Under the pieces are notes generated by a model. The model was not told where the DNA came from. It saw nothing but the letters and a program-made list of their open reading frames with translations, and searched no databases. The position numbers and the translations under genes are program-made. Below are positions 1 to 12,740 of a DNA stretch of 64,000 nucleotides, one piece after another (the first letter of the stretch is position 1; each line of letters begins with the position of its first letter). Source of the DNA: Trichoplax sp. H2 (lineage: Eukaryota; Placozoa; Uniplacotomia; Trichoplacea); assembly GCA_003344405.1 (NCBI GenBank), contig NOWV01000060.1, positions 186,001 through 250,000 on the forward strand, written 5' to 3'.

Positions 1-3000
1 CTAAGGAAGTAAATCAGGTATCTCCGCCGCACAAATCGCATAATTTTGTACCTGTTATAAGCTTATAAAACCGCATGAGGTCCAGATCAGTGCATTTCGG
101 TGCAAAGGTTAAGCTATGTAGGGAGTCAACAATCAATAAACTCTCCAGACTCAACAAATCTTATGATGAATTATGTTTAATGTTAAGAGTTGTGCTAGTT
201 ACGAGAAATATTGGATACCTTTATTATTATTACTAATTCATTCATTACTAACTCAATTATAATACGTATAAGAAGCATATAACTAATTCGAGTCAAGCTA
301 AGATTCGCTTAGAGATCAGTTATTGAAAAGTCCCTATACTAGATGTAAGAAATCAGTAAGAAACTCGTAAGCAAACAGCGGAACCGATTAATCGTTTTAA
401 ATAAAATCTTTATTCGCTTCCCATCTTCATAATAATATTGCACTTATTTTTCTATTACAAATAATACTCTGAATCAATTTACTACGTTCATAAAACCTCA
501 TAAGTTGTAATATTGAGCCATCATAGTGTTATGACGTCCTGCACGCACCTATGCTCTGATTAGCCTTATAACATAGTAAATGATAACTGCTTATTTTATG
601 CCAGCTATCTACTGGCATGAAATTGTCAACTAGACATGGATAGACAGTATTTATCTAAGGATTCATGAGCCATCGGAAGCACACATTGCCTTATGTTTAA
701 TCTTAAATTAATAATACTGTACGTCTTTCATGGGTTATCGATTCTATTTTTTAACTTCATTGCAAATTGTAAATACTACAGGTTCGATATTGGCACTTTG
801 CTAACATACACAATAGCTGAAGTTACCATTTTCTCCATAGTCCAGCACTATTTATAAAATGCAAGATAAAACGCTGAGGCCAATTAATTTAGGATTATAT
901 AACGACACTTGCTAAATTAACAAAATTTTCCAGGAATTTTGGAGTAGCTAAATAAATTCATAAATTGAACCTTATAAGAGAACTTGTTATCTTTAGCTTT
1001 GATACTTGGATTTATCGTAATTTACGAGTATACAATCGAAGACATTACTCGTTTCATCAGTGTTTAGTAGAGAATTCATTAATTGGCGAAATGTGTGTAG
1101 ATCACACCCAATAAAATTATATTTAGTACTTCAGTATTTTGAATTCTCATTGTATTGCCGTAATGTATTGTAGCCTAAGGCATGTTTGGTAGCGTATTGA
1201 TACGAAGACTTTCGTCGACGATAATATATACGTAGCAATCCGGTCTTGATACCATAAAGAAGTGCTTGATTAAGAGTGAGGTTAAGATGATTTCTTGATA
1301 AATAGTAACGCATTTAAAGTAATATCATATATTGCTGAATGATCACTATTTCAGAAATTATAACTACTAGCCATAGTTTCACCATCCAGCAATTTAGTAT
1401 TTGCCTGATTTGTTAGATTCACTACCTTTGAAAGGTTAATTTTTTTGCGGCATGACAAGAAAAAGAATTGTTGGCATTTTGTTGAACATGTTTAGATACT
1501 TGTACTTTTAACGGTGCTTCCCGACGAATTATATTTCAATAGAGCATAAGAAAAAAATATTAACTGACTTGATTTAGTATGCGCTATAATGTTTTCATAC
1601 TACATTTCAGAATACCTACTGTTTGCGGATCCAGTTGGTATTAACCAATTTATTTATAATAAAGTGTATTGCTAGCTAAACCTAGAGAAGGGAGTGGACC
1701 CTCTTCAACTAAAAAAATATTGTATTTTTTCAGCCTTTATAAATTTAATACAAACCACACTGACATGCGATAGTGATTAGATTTAAACCTCATTAAAACA
1801 TAATTGGATACACAACAGGGTCCGTGCTCTAAATAAATCTTCAATAGAGAATTTTATTGAAGAAATATTAAATGGAATAATCTTATCGACCATTTATCAC
1901 ATAAAAGGTATAGCTTGACTAGTGAATCGTTAGCAATGATAACCAGAAAGCTAAAATCTTATCTTAACATAGCAATAATGATGGTATTGAAACAGCCGTT
2001 CATCTACAAGTAAAGGCAGCCTAGCTTGAAGCTGGCAATAAGTATTTCGATAAATGGCAAAAGAAAAATATTATGTTGAAAGTATTAATTACTTTAATCA
2101 CACTATTTTAACTAGTTAAAAAGAATAGCATGTGTAAGTATGAACTATAGATATAAAATTGTATAAGCTAAATCCATTGCTATGCTAGGAAATGCTCTAA
2201 TTACGACATCGCTTCCAAACGAGCATTTTTTAGGGTTGGCCAAGGAAATTAGCGATATCTACGCGATCACAAGACGTTATTGTTATAAGTTATAATAATA
2301 ACAGGTATTTCCTAGTTAAGCCAGTACAAAATAAAACCTATTGCAGGTAGGTTGGACTGCATAGTAGCCGGAATAAATAACAGTAACCCGGTAGTTGAAA
2401 TTAACATACGCCTTAAGTTAGCTGAAACTTTAAGCACGATGCAAGCTTACTAGCTACGAATCTATGCCTGATAGTTATTATAAATAAACAAATATCTCGG
2501 CAATAAATAAATAACACCACGTTTTGGCTTCATTACTAGTTAAGGATTACTATAGAGAATTAACATCAGATAATAACTAGGTGGAATATAATCAAGCGAT
2601 CTTATCACAAGTTTTCGTATAATAGCCCAATAATTCAAGCATAACACGTATACTAACGTCCAAGATTTTTTAGCAAAACAATTTACTTACTCCATACATA
2701 CAAACATTCATGATGGAGTTGATCAATACCAGAGTATTGCGTCATATATCTGTGCGTTAAGATACGAGTAATTATTTACTAATTGGTGCAGGATCTACAA
2801 AATATTAAGCAAGTGTTAAAAATATCTAATTTGGGTGCATGCGGAATATTTCATTCTTTCTGTAAGCATAGTGTTATTGAGATAATGACTCATATACTGC
2901 ACGTCTATCACAGTATTGAAAATTTATCCTACAAAATTGTAAATAAATGATATGCTAATCGCAAATGAGGTACTGCAAGGCATACATTGATTTGGTTTTC

Positions 3001-3528
3001 GCGTCATTATTTCTCCGCTCTCTGACGAGGAATATTATGCATCATACTATGTATATGTAACATATACCGATAATGATTTCGGATGGCTGCCACTGCATTG
3101 TATACTTTTACATATTGTACAGCGGGAATCATGTTGCTACATTCGTGCCATGTACGACAAGTTACTGATGAGTTATTTAATGTTTAATCAATTTGCTAAG
3201 CAACAATATTCTATTTCATAAAGTATCAGCAGACTGTGCATCATTTTAGAAATGAGCGTAGTTAATAATTAATTCTATCACTCTTTTATTCAGATACAAG
3301 TACACCCATCTATATCAAATGTTCCAATACCTTTTACACCATATTACCGCATCTATTTAGAAATACCATCAGTTTGCATTGTATAGCAAAGGTATAATTA
3401 TTTTGGCCAGTGACTCAAAATTTTACACCCCTACCACTTGTACTTTTCCTTATAGCCTATATTTTGTCTTTATCTTAAACTTGACCAAACTATTCTATAT
3501 TCTATATCCCTATTTTCTCACTTTGACT
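1..3528. other. AT-rich non-coding stretch
   Basis: I see no convincing gene here. The longest frames are short, AT-rich in composition and resemble no family. A 60-codon minus frame at 1131-1313 has no recognisable motif and no clear splice partner. Exons of a gene lying mainly to the left of the window cannot be excluded. Confidence 0.5.
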
Positions 3529-3756
3529 TTACCAATCAATAACTCTTAACAACTTTATTCTGGTCGTTAAATCCAACGTACATAAAGTAACGTTATATCG
3601 AATATTGAAGAGTGTAAATGCAGATGGTAAGCCACATATGCGTGCGGCGGCTAGATCAAATTTTCGTTGATACAGCCATACAGCAATTCTACTGATCGTT
3701 TCTAGGTAGTTGGGCCGCAGAATGTTCAATAACGAGCGAAGGAGTCTATAGTTTTG
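3529..3756 (-). CDS. Possible orphan exon, unrecognised
   Basis: This is an open minus-strand segment of 75 codons plus a stop. It starts immediately after a good acceptor (CATCAG at 3757-3762) and ends at TGA/TAG-type stop 3529. Its composition is richer in GC and in mixed codons than the flanks, and the peptide has helical stretches (for example LETISRIAVWLYQRKFDLAAAR). I found no upstream exon with a matching phase and recognise no family. It could be the terminal exon of a minus-strand gene or chance. Confidence is low. Confidence 0.2.
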   Translation of the reverse strand, partial: QNYRLLRSLLNILRPNYLETISRIAVWLYQRKFDLAAARICGLPSAFTLFNIRYNVTLCTLDLTTRIKLLRVIDW

Positions 3757-4600
3757 CTGATGATTGAAAAAAAACTATTATGTACAACATAGTATGTCTG
3801 CATGTACTTCGTTTATTTTATTTTTATTTATTGTTATTACTTTTATTTTGTTTTGGTCAATACTTTTGTTCAATCGATAAACACCTTGACAATCTCTTAT
3901 GCATGACCTGAATTCTTTTACAGCGATTTTGTTAATGCTATCATCATCGCCGGAAAGAGCGAGTAGATTGTGCCATTTTAACTATTAAATCACGCATTCC
4001 TCAATCTTTTGGACTAAACGCAGCAATTCTAGTCTCCAATGCAGTCTATGACTTTACAGTCACGTACGTTTAGCAATTTACATGTTTTCCACTGTATAAT
4101 TTAGTGTAAAGCAGTAGGCAAGTTAGTTCAATGAGTTCTGCAGTCCTCACACTGTAGTACGGTGATGGCGAAGAACTAGAGCTATAAGTTTAAAATTAAC
4201 ATGCGTTATATCTTCAGTTATTTTTATAATCAATACATTCATATATGTACGTGTACATTTATTTAGACATGATGGTATTTTTTTTTGCCAGGACGTTAAT
4301 TATTTGAAGGTTTAAGAAAACCTCTAATTTTCCGTACAATCTATAGTATACGAGTACAGCCTGTTACTACAGTTGTAAGTCATAACATCGTATTTAATTG
4401 AATTAGTTATGATTACACCTAATCATACTTTGCATGATCGTTGTAATCGGATGCATTGAATGATATAAGCCGTTGGTGAAGACTTTCAATCCTCTATTTC
4501 AAGTACTGTAGTAAGCAATTAGTATTTACTGTCTGTACAGAACCATTGGTGTTTAACTGTACACGCATTATTATAGCAGTTTTAGATTAAGCTGTGCTAA

Positions 4601-4816
4601 TATACAGTATACGATACGAGTCTAGGAAGACCTGTAGGTTATCCTCGTGTTGTAAACGTTTCTGAGGTCGCTGGAAGTAGAATAAAAGTTCACTTTTACA
4701 TTTTGATAGCATGCTGCTGATATATACTGTAGTCTATATGATACGAGTATGAGAAGACCTTCAAGGTTATCCTCGTATTGGAAACGTTTCTGAGGTTGCT
4801 TAAGCTAGAATAAAAG
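4601..4816. repeat. Two-copy direct duplication, about 127 bp
   Basis: Two diverged tandem copies start near 4601 and 4728. Shared words in the same order are ATACGAG, GAAGACCT, GGTTATCCTCGT, AAACGTTTCTGAGGT and AGAATAAAAG. The offset between matching words is about 127 bp. It lies about 450 bp upstream of the SERGEF start. Confidence 0.8.
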
Positions 4817-4993
4817 CTATCTGTTGTATATCGGACAATCGGAGCTACATCCTATTAACTAATCGCCTCGGTACAAGCTCAGAAAGATTACAATTATAAT
4901 GGAATTATTGTCGTATGTCAAGGTTTTAGTCTCGATTTTATGCTGTTAGCAGTTGTTATTTATTGACTGTCAGTGCACAACCATCAAGCAAAA

Positions 4994-5160
4994 ATCAAGC
5001 CTCAGCAATGGCCAAGTACTGTACAGTATAGTACAAGCGCGACTGTATCGACAGCAGGCTAACCCAGACTCCCGGTATACTCTATACGAGAGTCGTATAG
5101 CAGTGTACCATGCTGGACATCAAAATTACGGCCTATACTGTACTTGGCTTTGCCACTGCA
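4994..5160. repeat. GTAC-rich palindromic tract upstream of SERGEF
   Basis: Repeated CTGTAC/GTACAG words (for example AAGTACTGTACAGTATAGTAC near 5011) are dense here. The tract lies directly upstream of the SERGEF start codon. Open frames across it come from the repeat words and I do not call them genes. The same kind of tract precedes other conserved genes in this window. Confidence 0.6.
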
Positions 5161-5271
5161 AACTGCTCAATTGATTTTGTTTGGAGTCAACGACAGCAGG
5201 TAAGCGATTACTGCAACAAGATATTGAAACTGTCAAATGCCTAATGGTCTTGCTCCATCCTTTGGATTGTA

Positions 5272-8200
5272 ATGATAAAAGTTTACTCATGGGTATGATA
5301 ATAATTATATGAATTGGGTAGAGTGGAATGTAAGCTTATTTTCTGTGAATGTAATGTTGACGATGTAGCCTAGTAAGATGTACAGTGTTCATCATCTATT
5401 GCGGATTACTTTTAGTAAATGCTATCATTTGCCAACAGGGTGCTAACAGCTATGGTCAACTAGGCCTTGGCCATACCGATGATAAAATAACTCCTCAAAA
5501 AATGCCCAATCTAAATTTTAAGCCCAAGTGGATTGGTGGAGGAGGTGGACATAGTGTTTTCTTAGACGGTAAATTGGACATTAAATTAATACTTGATACA
5601 ATTATGGTAGTATAAACTGATGTAGGCCTGGGCTGTCTTATAACCTTGCCAGTTGACTTAATTACAGTATCAACTCTACTCATGTCCCCAGACAAGGATT
5701 GTTGTATCCTTCTCGACCAAAGACGTCCATATTGTGCCTTTAAAATGATACTAACCCTACTCCTTCATAAATCCGACATCCTAGTGATAATTATTGATCG
5801 GTAGAGAGGTAGACTTGATCCAATTCTTGTTAATGTCAATACATGCACAGTATCGACTCTACTCATGTCCCCAGACAATGATTGTTTTATCCTTCTCGAC
5901 CAAAGATGTCCATATTGTGTCATTAAAATGATACTAATCCTACTCCTTCATGAATCCAACGTCCTAGTGACAATTATTGATCGGTAGAGGTAGACTTGAT
6001 CCAATTCTTGTTAGTGTCAATGGATATACTGCCTTTACAAATGGTTTGGCGATATTTGGTGTAGGTAAAGTAGTACTTCCAGTATAAGAGTTTAAAGTAT
6101 CCAATGTACAGCTCTCCAAGATGTGAATACTGTGATTCCACTTTTAGACTCATTTTTGTTTCTGCGAGCATGTGTAAGTTAGTGGTTACTAGATGACAGT
6201 TAGAGTAGTACTACGCACGTACTCAAAGTAAATGATTTATTTCTAATCAAGTGTATGTTGCAGAAACTGGCGAATTATATGCTTGTGGATGGAATAACAA
6301 TGGTCAGTTAGGACTTGAACATCAGGATAACGTAACTCGATTACAAAAATTGTCTTTACCGATTCGAATGCAGAAGGTTGCGTGTGGATGGAATCATACA
6401 ATTGCTTTATCTGGTAATCGCAACAGCATCGTTTTTATTGCACTATTGGAAACATAAATTGTATTGGATGATAGAGATATTTCTATTTGTGCTACAGCCA
6501 AATTTACAGCTAGTAATATTAAAATTTATACCATCATATAAGTCATGTTGGTTGCCATAATGGCTGTGTACCCTGGTTATAGTAGTCTATGCTTATTTGC
6601 ACAGTCTATATCGAGCATTCATTGCTACCGAAACAACAAGATATTCTTGTATGCTCGCCTTATAAATTCATAGTATGTTTGCTGCCATAGAGTTTTTATC
6701 AAATATTTTAACCACATAGACTGTAGCACTATTAAATTAATTAAAGCTATCTTTCGTGTCGTAATCTAGTTAGTAATCTTGAATCTAACGACGATATTAC
6801 AGTATTATCTTATTGATACTATACGCGCATAGTGGAAGGAAAATTATATTCATGGGGTTCCAATGCTTTTGGGCAGCTTGGTCACAGCCCTTGCAGCCGA
6901 GGCAGTATCATCAACACTCCAACACTTATCGAGGTAGTATTATGAATCTACTTTATAGTCTGGTAACATGACAAGCATTCTTTACACCTTGATTAAGTTG
7001 TTAAGTATACATACAACTGAAAACATAATTAATAATTCTAGTAGTTTATTCTGTTAGTATTTATGAAATCTTCGTATCCACCGCAGGATATTAGCGATAG
7101 AGAATTTATTGATACGTGTGCAGGCCTAAGGCATACTCATGCAGTTGAAGGTTAGACAAAAATCTATTTATTATAATTTTATAATTATTACTTAAAAGCT
7201 TGATGAATTTATGACACTTATGTACACTGATAAACGACATTGACATACAGCTTGTGGTCAAACATGGTCATGGGGAGCTTGTAAAAAAGGGCAGTTAGGA
7301 ATCGGAGAACGAATGGATATTGTAGAGAAGCCGGTGTTGAGTGAGTTACAACTACTAACAGACTATATCGATATGCGATTAAGCCAACTTTTTATATACA
7401 ACATCGCCATTAAAATACAAGTATTACTCACGGCAGTAAAGTAGTAAAATTCAGTCCAACGATATTGATAGTAAGATGGTCTTTGTATTAATACCTCAAA
7501 TTTTTTCCGACGGTAAATAGTTTCAACGCTTCGTGGCATCAGAGTTAAGAAAGTAGTCGCAGGTTCCTATCATTCCGCATGCTTAACAGGTTAGTTTTTT
7601 TCCCGGAAAGATAGTGTATCGTCGAAAACATATTAACTTTTCTTGACTATTGTTGTTTCTGTAACTAAACTGAACAAGAATGTGGAGAGGTCTTCTGTTG
7701 GGGAAGCAATCGATACGGTCAATGTACTTTAGCCGATAAAACAGAGTCTCTAATCCCTGTTAAGATTAGCTCTGAAAGTTGCGTCAATAAATGCTTTATA
7801 GATATTCACAGTGGTTGGAGTCATGTTGTCGCCGTTGTTGGTAAGTGGCTAAAATGTAACACATATTGATAGCAATCTCCATGATAGTTCAGTTCGAAAG
7901 GTAATGAATTTTTTAAAATGTTACAGAAGGAGGTATTGTCTACAGTTGGGGTCGATGCGACTACGGCCAATTAGGATATACTGAATTATCGGACGGTGAC
8001 TCAAAACGATACCAACAAGAACCTGCTTGTGTTCCGAATTTACATGATTTAAGACAAATTGCATGTGGCTCTGAACATAACATCGTTATATCAGGTTTAT
8101 AACTCGCAAAACAAAAATCATTATTTTCTTAAAGAAACATAAAAAAAGTTTATTTGAATTGCAAAAAAAATTTTCTAGACAAATGCAAGTTGTTATCTTG

Positions 8201-8351
8201 GGGCTGGAATGAACACGGCATGTGTGGATCTGGAGGCGAGATAAATGTAAATAAACCAGCTTCGGTGGTAGGCGTGACAGACTACAACTATACTGCAATT
8301 TTAATAGGATGTGGCGCTGGACATACTTTTGCAGTGATAAATTGTTCATAG
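5272..8351 (+). CDS. SERGEF: SERGEF-like RCC1-repeat protein (10 exons)
   Basis: This encodes a seven-bladed RCC1 beta-propeller of the secretion-regulating guanine nucleotide exchange factor family. Exons: 5272-5292, 5439-5568, 6264-6413, 6833-6933, 7087-7150, 7251-7340, 7521-7589, 7679-7840, 7927-8094 and 8179-8351. All junctions are GT-AG and phase-consistent, giving 375 residues (human SERGEF is about 458, longer at the C-terminus). Each blade shows the family motif: GANSYGQLGLGH (residue 8), GWNNNGQLGLEH, GSNAFGQLG, GACKKGQLG, GSNRYGQC, GRCDYGQLGY and GWNEHGMCGSG, with GCGAGH near the end. The order and wording match SERGEF better than RCC1 itself. Exon 1 codes only seven residues (MIKVYSW); it was chosen because it restores the Ser-Trp that precedes blade one. 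Its neighbour, the death-domain gene, is tail-to-tail. The family is linked to secretion; activity here is inferred. Confidence 0.88.
5665..6020. repeat. Direct duplication inside SERGEF intron 2, about 183 bp
   Basis: Two tandem copies begin at CAGTATC 5665 and 5848. Shared blocks include ACTCTACTCATGTCCCCAGA, CCTTCTCGACCAAAGA, TTATTGATCGGTAGAG and AGACTTGATCCAATTCTTGT. Divergence is around 10 percent by eye. It makes up about half of the 695-bp intron. Confidence 0.9.
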
Positions 8352-8736
8352 CTAATCGCTGCATGTCATTATTCTACAAGAAAGAACTACATAGATACAA
8401 CTACATAGCTGCACTCTTTTAATTACAATAATATTTATACATACTACAGTGGTATCATACATATATGTATATATATACAGTATATTTCTCACTATATATA
8501 CATAAAGATACGTATAGTCGGATTAATTCAAATTTTTGATATTCAGGACGTAAATTTCTCTATTAATTTAAACGCATAGAGTACCATTGGGTATTATATT
8601 CGAAAACGACATGTATAATAAAATTCAAAGATGTCATATCATGGACTCCTAATGGTAGCGTCGTAAAGTATCTCTGAACGCAATATCAATAGCAATTATA
8701 GTATAAATGCCATCGTGATATTCCATTAGATTGCCC

Positions 8737-10789
8737 TTAGATTTTACGCTTCACTCTATCTTCTACTGCTTCCGAAATCGATTTAAAGTTTTCTTTCTGA
8801 AGAATTTCTATTAAATTTTGTAGGTTAGCTTTACTACCGTCTCTTAACTTCCAAGTTTCGAGCACAGCACGAGCTCGAGAATCAGTATCGTCATAATCTT
8901 TATCGATTCGTTTGATATCTTCATACCGTAGCCGAAATGCGTCAGCTAACGCTTTCCAATCCGTACTGATTAAATCGGCCACTAAAGGAAATACTGCTGA
9001 TACTCCTGCAAAGTATAGTGTTTATTATATGGTTACTTACACTATGCATTACTGGCATGGAGTGTCAGCAATTTATTTGCAGAATAAATATTTTAGTAAT
9101 AGTAACGCCCTACCAGAAACGGTTCGGATACTTTCTCGTCTAAAGACGGTATAGCCTTCTGTTGGATTCTACAAATTTCGCGATTACAGGTTAATGGCAT
9201 AAATTATAAACATATGTAATCGATATCTTAGCGAAAGTTGTCCCTATACTGTAATAGTCAACATATCGATTATAGCAAACATTTAGCATATTACTTTTCC
9301 TGCCAGAAATATTAGCAGCCGTATTTACTGAAAAATTGAAGATACTTGACAATTATACTTAATACGTACCATAAGTAAAATAAAGTGGCCTTCACGGTCC
9401 GCTGGACTTTGCACTTCAGACTGAGATGATTCGCTCTTATCTGGTATCTTAGTAATTGAAACCCTTCCAAATGGACCAGATCTACTACTGTCATCAATAA
9501 ATTTACATAAAAATTCTACTTTTGTATTTCTTCCACGAAAATTAATAGTTTTTTTCAAACTATTATCAGCAGCCCATGGATAATGCCCAGCCTCAAATTT
9601 ACCAGTAATTTCAATTTCATATTGGCCTACGTTTAATAATAGTTCCTCGGATTGGCCAACAACAGAACTAAAACGTTCATATATTTGCATTTCTTCACCT
9701 TTAGGTGCAATGGTGACAATCAGAGCAAAGTTTCCTTCTTCATCTTCCGTATCGCCGATAAATGCATTACATTTAACATAAGTCATTTTACGTTCGTAAT
9801 GGTTAGCAGGACCTAACTGAAATGCTGTCAGCATCGAATTTGTGACGAAATCATACAAAACCGTAATTAAGGAGAAGTGTTCAATTGAAAACGTTACATA
9901 TAGCAAGCCGTCATCATCAGAGGAGATTTTATGAGTTATATGTAGTCTTTCCCAACAAGGCTCTTCATCCTCTGATGTACGACTAGTCCAAATAGATAGA
10001 GGAAATTTTTGGATAATCTCATTATCGTAACCACATCTGCTTGCAATATCTTCAAAATCAGGTAACGGAAGAGTCAACTCTACAGCATCAGTTTCTGAAG
10101 GTGCAAAACAGTAACCATTTGGTGTGAGAATAACGATTGGAGATGCTTGAGCTGGTAGATGAGGCTCTGTTACTTCAATGGCATAAGGCTGATCAATATA
10201 TACGACTTTACACGCAACCTTGACGTTATCCGTTAATACGCATGATGGGACTCGTAATTGGACACCTGGTGCACTAGGTACTCCTATTATACCACCACTT
10301 TCAGCCAACATCTCTTGACAAACCATTGGATTAGGAATAATTGAAGCTTCTAGTATGTTTTAATAAGAAGCACCAACACATCAACTAGCAAGTAAGAAGG
10401 GAAATAGCTATAAGGACTTACCAAAAGGGTCACTAATTTCAATTATGGGATCAGGGGTTGAGCTAAATAATCGATCAATTAAACGAGCTATGAATTTAAA
10501 ATAAAGAGATTCATTTTAATTCTTTAAGTAACGAAATCCTTATAATTTCTTGAGTCAAATTTAGTTTTGTAGTAAGTTTGTAATTTAGTTACAGTATAAA
10601 AATGACGTATTATAGATATATTGAATGGGTGATTAGCAGAGACAGTTTTAAGTGCTTGAAATAGTTATAATTGTTTAACATAGATTATATAAACTAACAA
10701 TGAAAGAGGTCTGTTATTCTTGATTCCGATAGACCATCTGGGGATTCATGTGAGGGTACAGCACGTTTAGTATTTTGGTTCTCTTTTGC
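8737..10789 (-). CDS. ZU5-UPA-death domain protein (UNC5CL/PIDD-like); 5' end uncertain
   Basis: Exons in order of reading: 10735-10789, 10422-10487, 9370-10349, 9114-9168 and 8737-9005. All are GT-AG and in phase, giving 474 residues without a start codon. The long exon holds a ZU5 domain (ESGGIIGVPSAPGVQLRVP onward) ending in EHFSLITVLYDF, then a UPA-like beta domain (CNAFIGDTEDEEGNFALIV onward). The last exon is a death domain with the DWKALADAF and VLETWKLRDGSKANLQNLIE helices. No membrane segment or extracellular domain is visible, so it resembles cytoplasmic PIDD1 or UNC5CL more than full UNC5 receptors. The HFS tripeptide (codons at 9871-9879) matches the self-cleavage site known in PIDD and UNC5CL. 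The first exon begins in phase 0 after an acceptor, so more coding sequence must lie upstream, possibly the 10882-11649 region. Role in signalling or cell death is inferred from the domains. Confidence 0.82.
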
Positions 10790-10881
10790 CTATAGCCAAA
10801 AATCAGTATAGATGATATATATCAGAGTGTAATCAGCAAAAAATCGCAAACCATTAAATGACAAGGTTGTTGCAACAACGT

Positions 10882-11649
10882 TTATTGTAGCGCATTAGAA
10901 TTTAGATTGATTTGGCTGCTGTCTTGTAATACAGTATAAATGCATCTCTTTGGGTACAAAAGGAAGCGAACGCAATTGATATAATTAATTACCGGATCAA
11001 ATTCTTCTAGCATAATTTTCAATTGATCTCCAATTTGTTGGGCATTCTTTTCATAAACATTAAAGGGATTTGTAAGAGTCCTATGAAGTACTATAGTCAA
11101 GAGATGCTCCATTTTATAATTTCCTAACATCAAGATATTAACTCCTTCCAGAAAACGTTTCAAATCCTTAACGTATGTGACAGCCCAACGAGTTAAAATC
11201 CCATTCCATCCATAACTATGTAATGAATTACTATCATTATGGTTCTCTACTTCTCCGTAATGAATCGCAAAATTAAACAAGTCCTGGACTATTAATTTAA
11301 TATCTAAAAATGATATTAAGGAAACAACTGATAAGTATACCTCCATAATGTTATTTTACTTCTAATCGATTTAGTAATCATTGCACTGTGTATATCATAA
11401 ATTATAAATGTTTACGAGCTAGGCAAAGCGGCAGAGTAAACCCTTTAGTACTCAAACTTCGCACTAACCTATATATGAACCTGTCGTATTATCTAGTGTT
11501 TCCCGTAATCGACTGGCTATCGCAGAAATGTCTAAATATTAAATATAAGGAATGATATGCGTTACCAATCACTCTTTTAAGCATTCTATACATACAACTT
11601 ACATTGTTCACCTACCGTTATTATATTCAGTTGCATTATTATCACTCAT
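10882..11649 (-). CDS. Helical protein or N-terminus of the ZU5-death gene
   Basis: Three exons join in phase: 11616-11649 (ATG, begins MSDNNATEYNN), 11469-11531 (DISAIASRLRETLDNTTGSY) and 10882-11303. Read to the stop at 10882 this gives 172 residues. Exon 3 follows a strong acceptor (TCATTTTTAG). The product is mainly alpha-helical, with segments such as IKLIVQDLFNFAIHYGEV, WAVTYVKDLKRFLEGVN and QQIGDQLKIMLEEFDPVINY. I recognise no family. It lies 92 bp upstream of the first visible exon of the ZU5-death gene on the same strand. That exon starts in phase 0, and phase-0 GT sites exist in exon 3 (for example before GTATTA near 10935). The two may therefore be one gene whose internal donor removes the last codons. 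Alternatively it is a separate small gene. Confidence 0.5.
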
Positions 11650-12384
11650 GGCTAATTCATTGCCGAAAAAAAAATAACGATACGAAGTACAAATAATGCA
11701 TAATTAATACAACACACATCACTATACATTATCCTTATGAAGCTACACTATGTACCTTACTATGATTATATGCAAGGAGTCTCACTCTCCGTAAAGTAAT
11801 TGTAGAAAAGTTAGGTTACATCTAATAATTATAAATATATTTAACATTCCAAAAATTAGGCCATTCGATGATGTAGGCCTATGAGAAACATAAGCTGCAT
11901 ATTTTGATTTCCTATCATTGGTTACATTATCGCGCGATTTGCTATCTAATCAAATTGAGATCTATAATTTATAATCAAATAAGTGTGTGCTACCATAACT
12001 TGCCAAGACAAGATTTTATGCTATAATTGTATTTAAATGGAGCTTTTACTTAATGTAGAATACTATAGATAAATTTAGACCCCCCAATTAGAACAAAAGA
12101 CAGATACTAAACTCTGTACAGTAGCAGTAGTATATTCAATCATAATCACATAAAATTGGCAGTCTAATTTTATTTTTTTATATTATCGTCTAAGATTTAA
12201 ATGATCAATCACTCTAGATAGCGTACCTTCGTAAGTGTGTAATTCCTTTTCTGTTACTTCCATTTCTTTCATCTGTTGATGCTTGTGTGGAAGTGAGGAA
12301 AACATACTAAAATGTACGATATGCTGATCTTAATAGTAAATTCCAACAATAAGTACAGTACTTTTAATACAGGTTGTTCAAACA
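11650..12384. other. Upstream AT-rich region
   Basis: No coding exon was recognised. It includes the 5' flank of the minus gene starting at 11649, a few scattered GTACAGTA words (near 12117 and 12352) and otherwise AT-rich DNA. Confidence 0.4.
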
Positions 12385-12740
12385 TTCAATGTATCCATGA
12401 AGTGTCAGATTATACGATTCCATTACGATTTAATGAGTTGATCATTTAATACGGGACATGGTCTAGCATGATTATAAAGTTTTAGAAGAAAACAAAGCCT
12501 ATTCCCTACACTGAAATCTTTCAATGTATTAGTAGTATCAGATTACTGTACATAATTGAATTGGGATGTGGATGAGCTTGTCATCTGATACTGGGGACAA
12601 GCTACATTCTAATTTCGATTTCTAGATGAAAATACTCTGCAATCTTTCAATGTATTCATGGCAGTATCCGATTACATAATTGAACTGGGATTTGGCAGAA
12701 CTAGTTCTCTCCATACTAGATATGGGCATGCTAGACTGTA
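12385..12740. repeat. Three diverged direct repeats, about 130 bp
   Basis: TTCAATGTAT starts occur at 12385, 12520 and 12646. Each is followed by a similar series: a (CA)GTATCAGATTA-type block, then AATTGAA(C/T)TGGGAT in copies two and three, then GGGACA/GGGCAT and CTAGCAT/CTAGACT. Copies two and three are the closest pair. No coding potential is seen. Confidence 0.65.
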
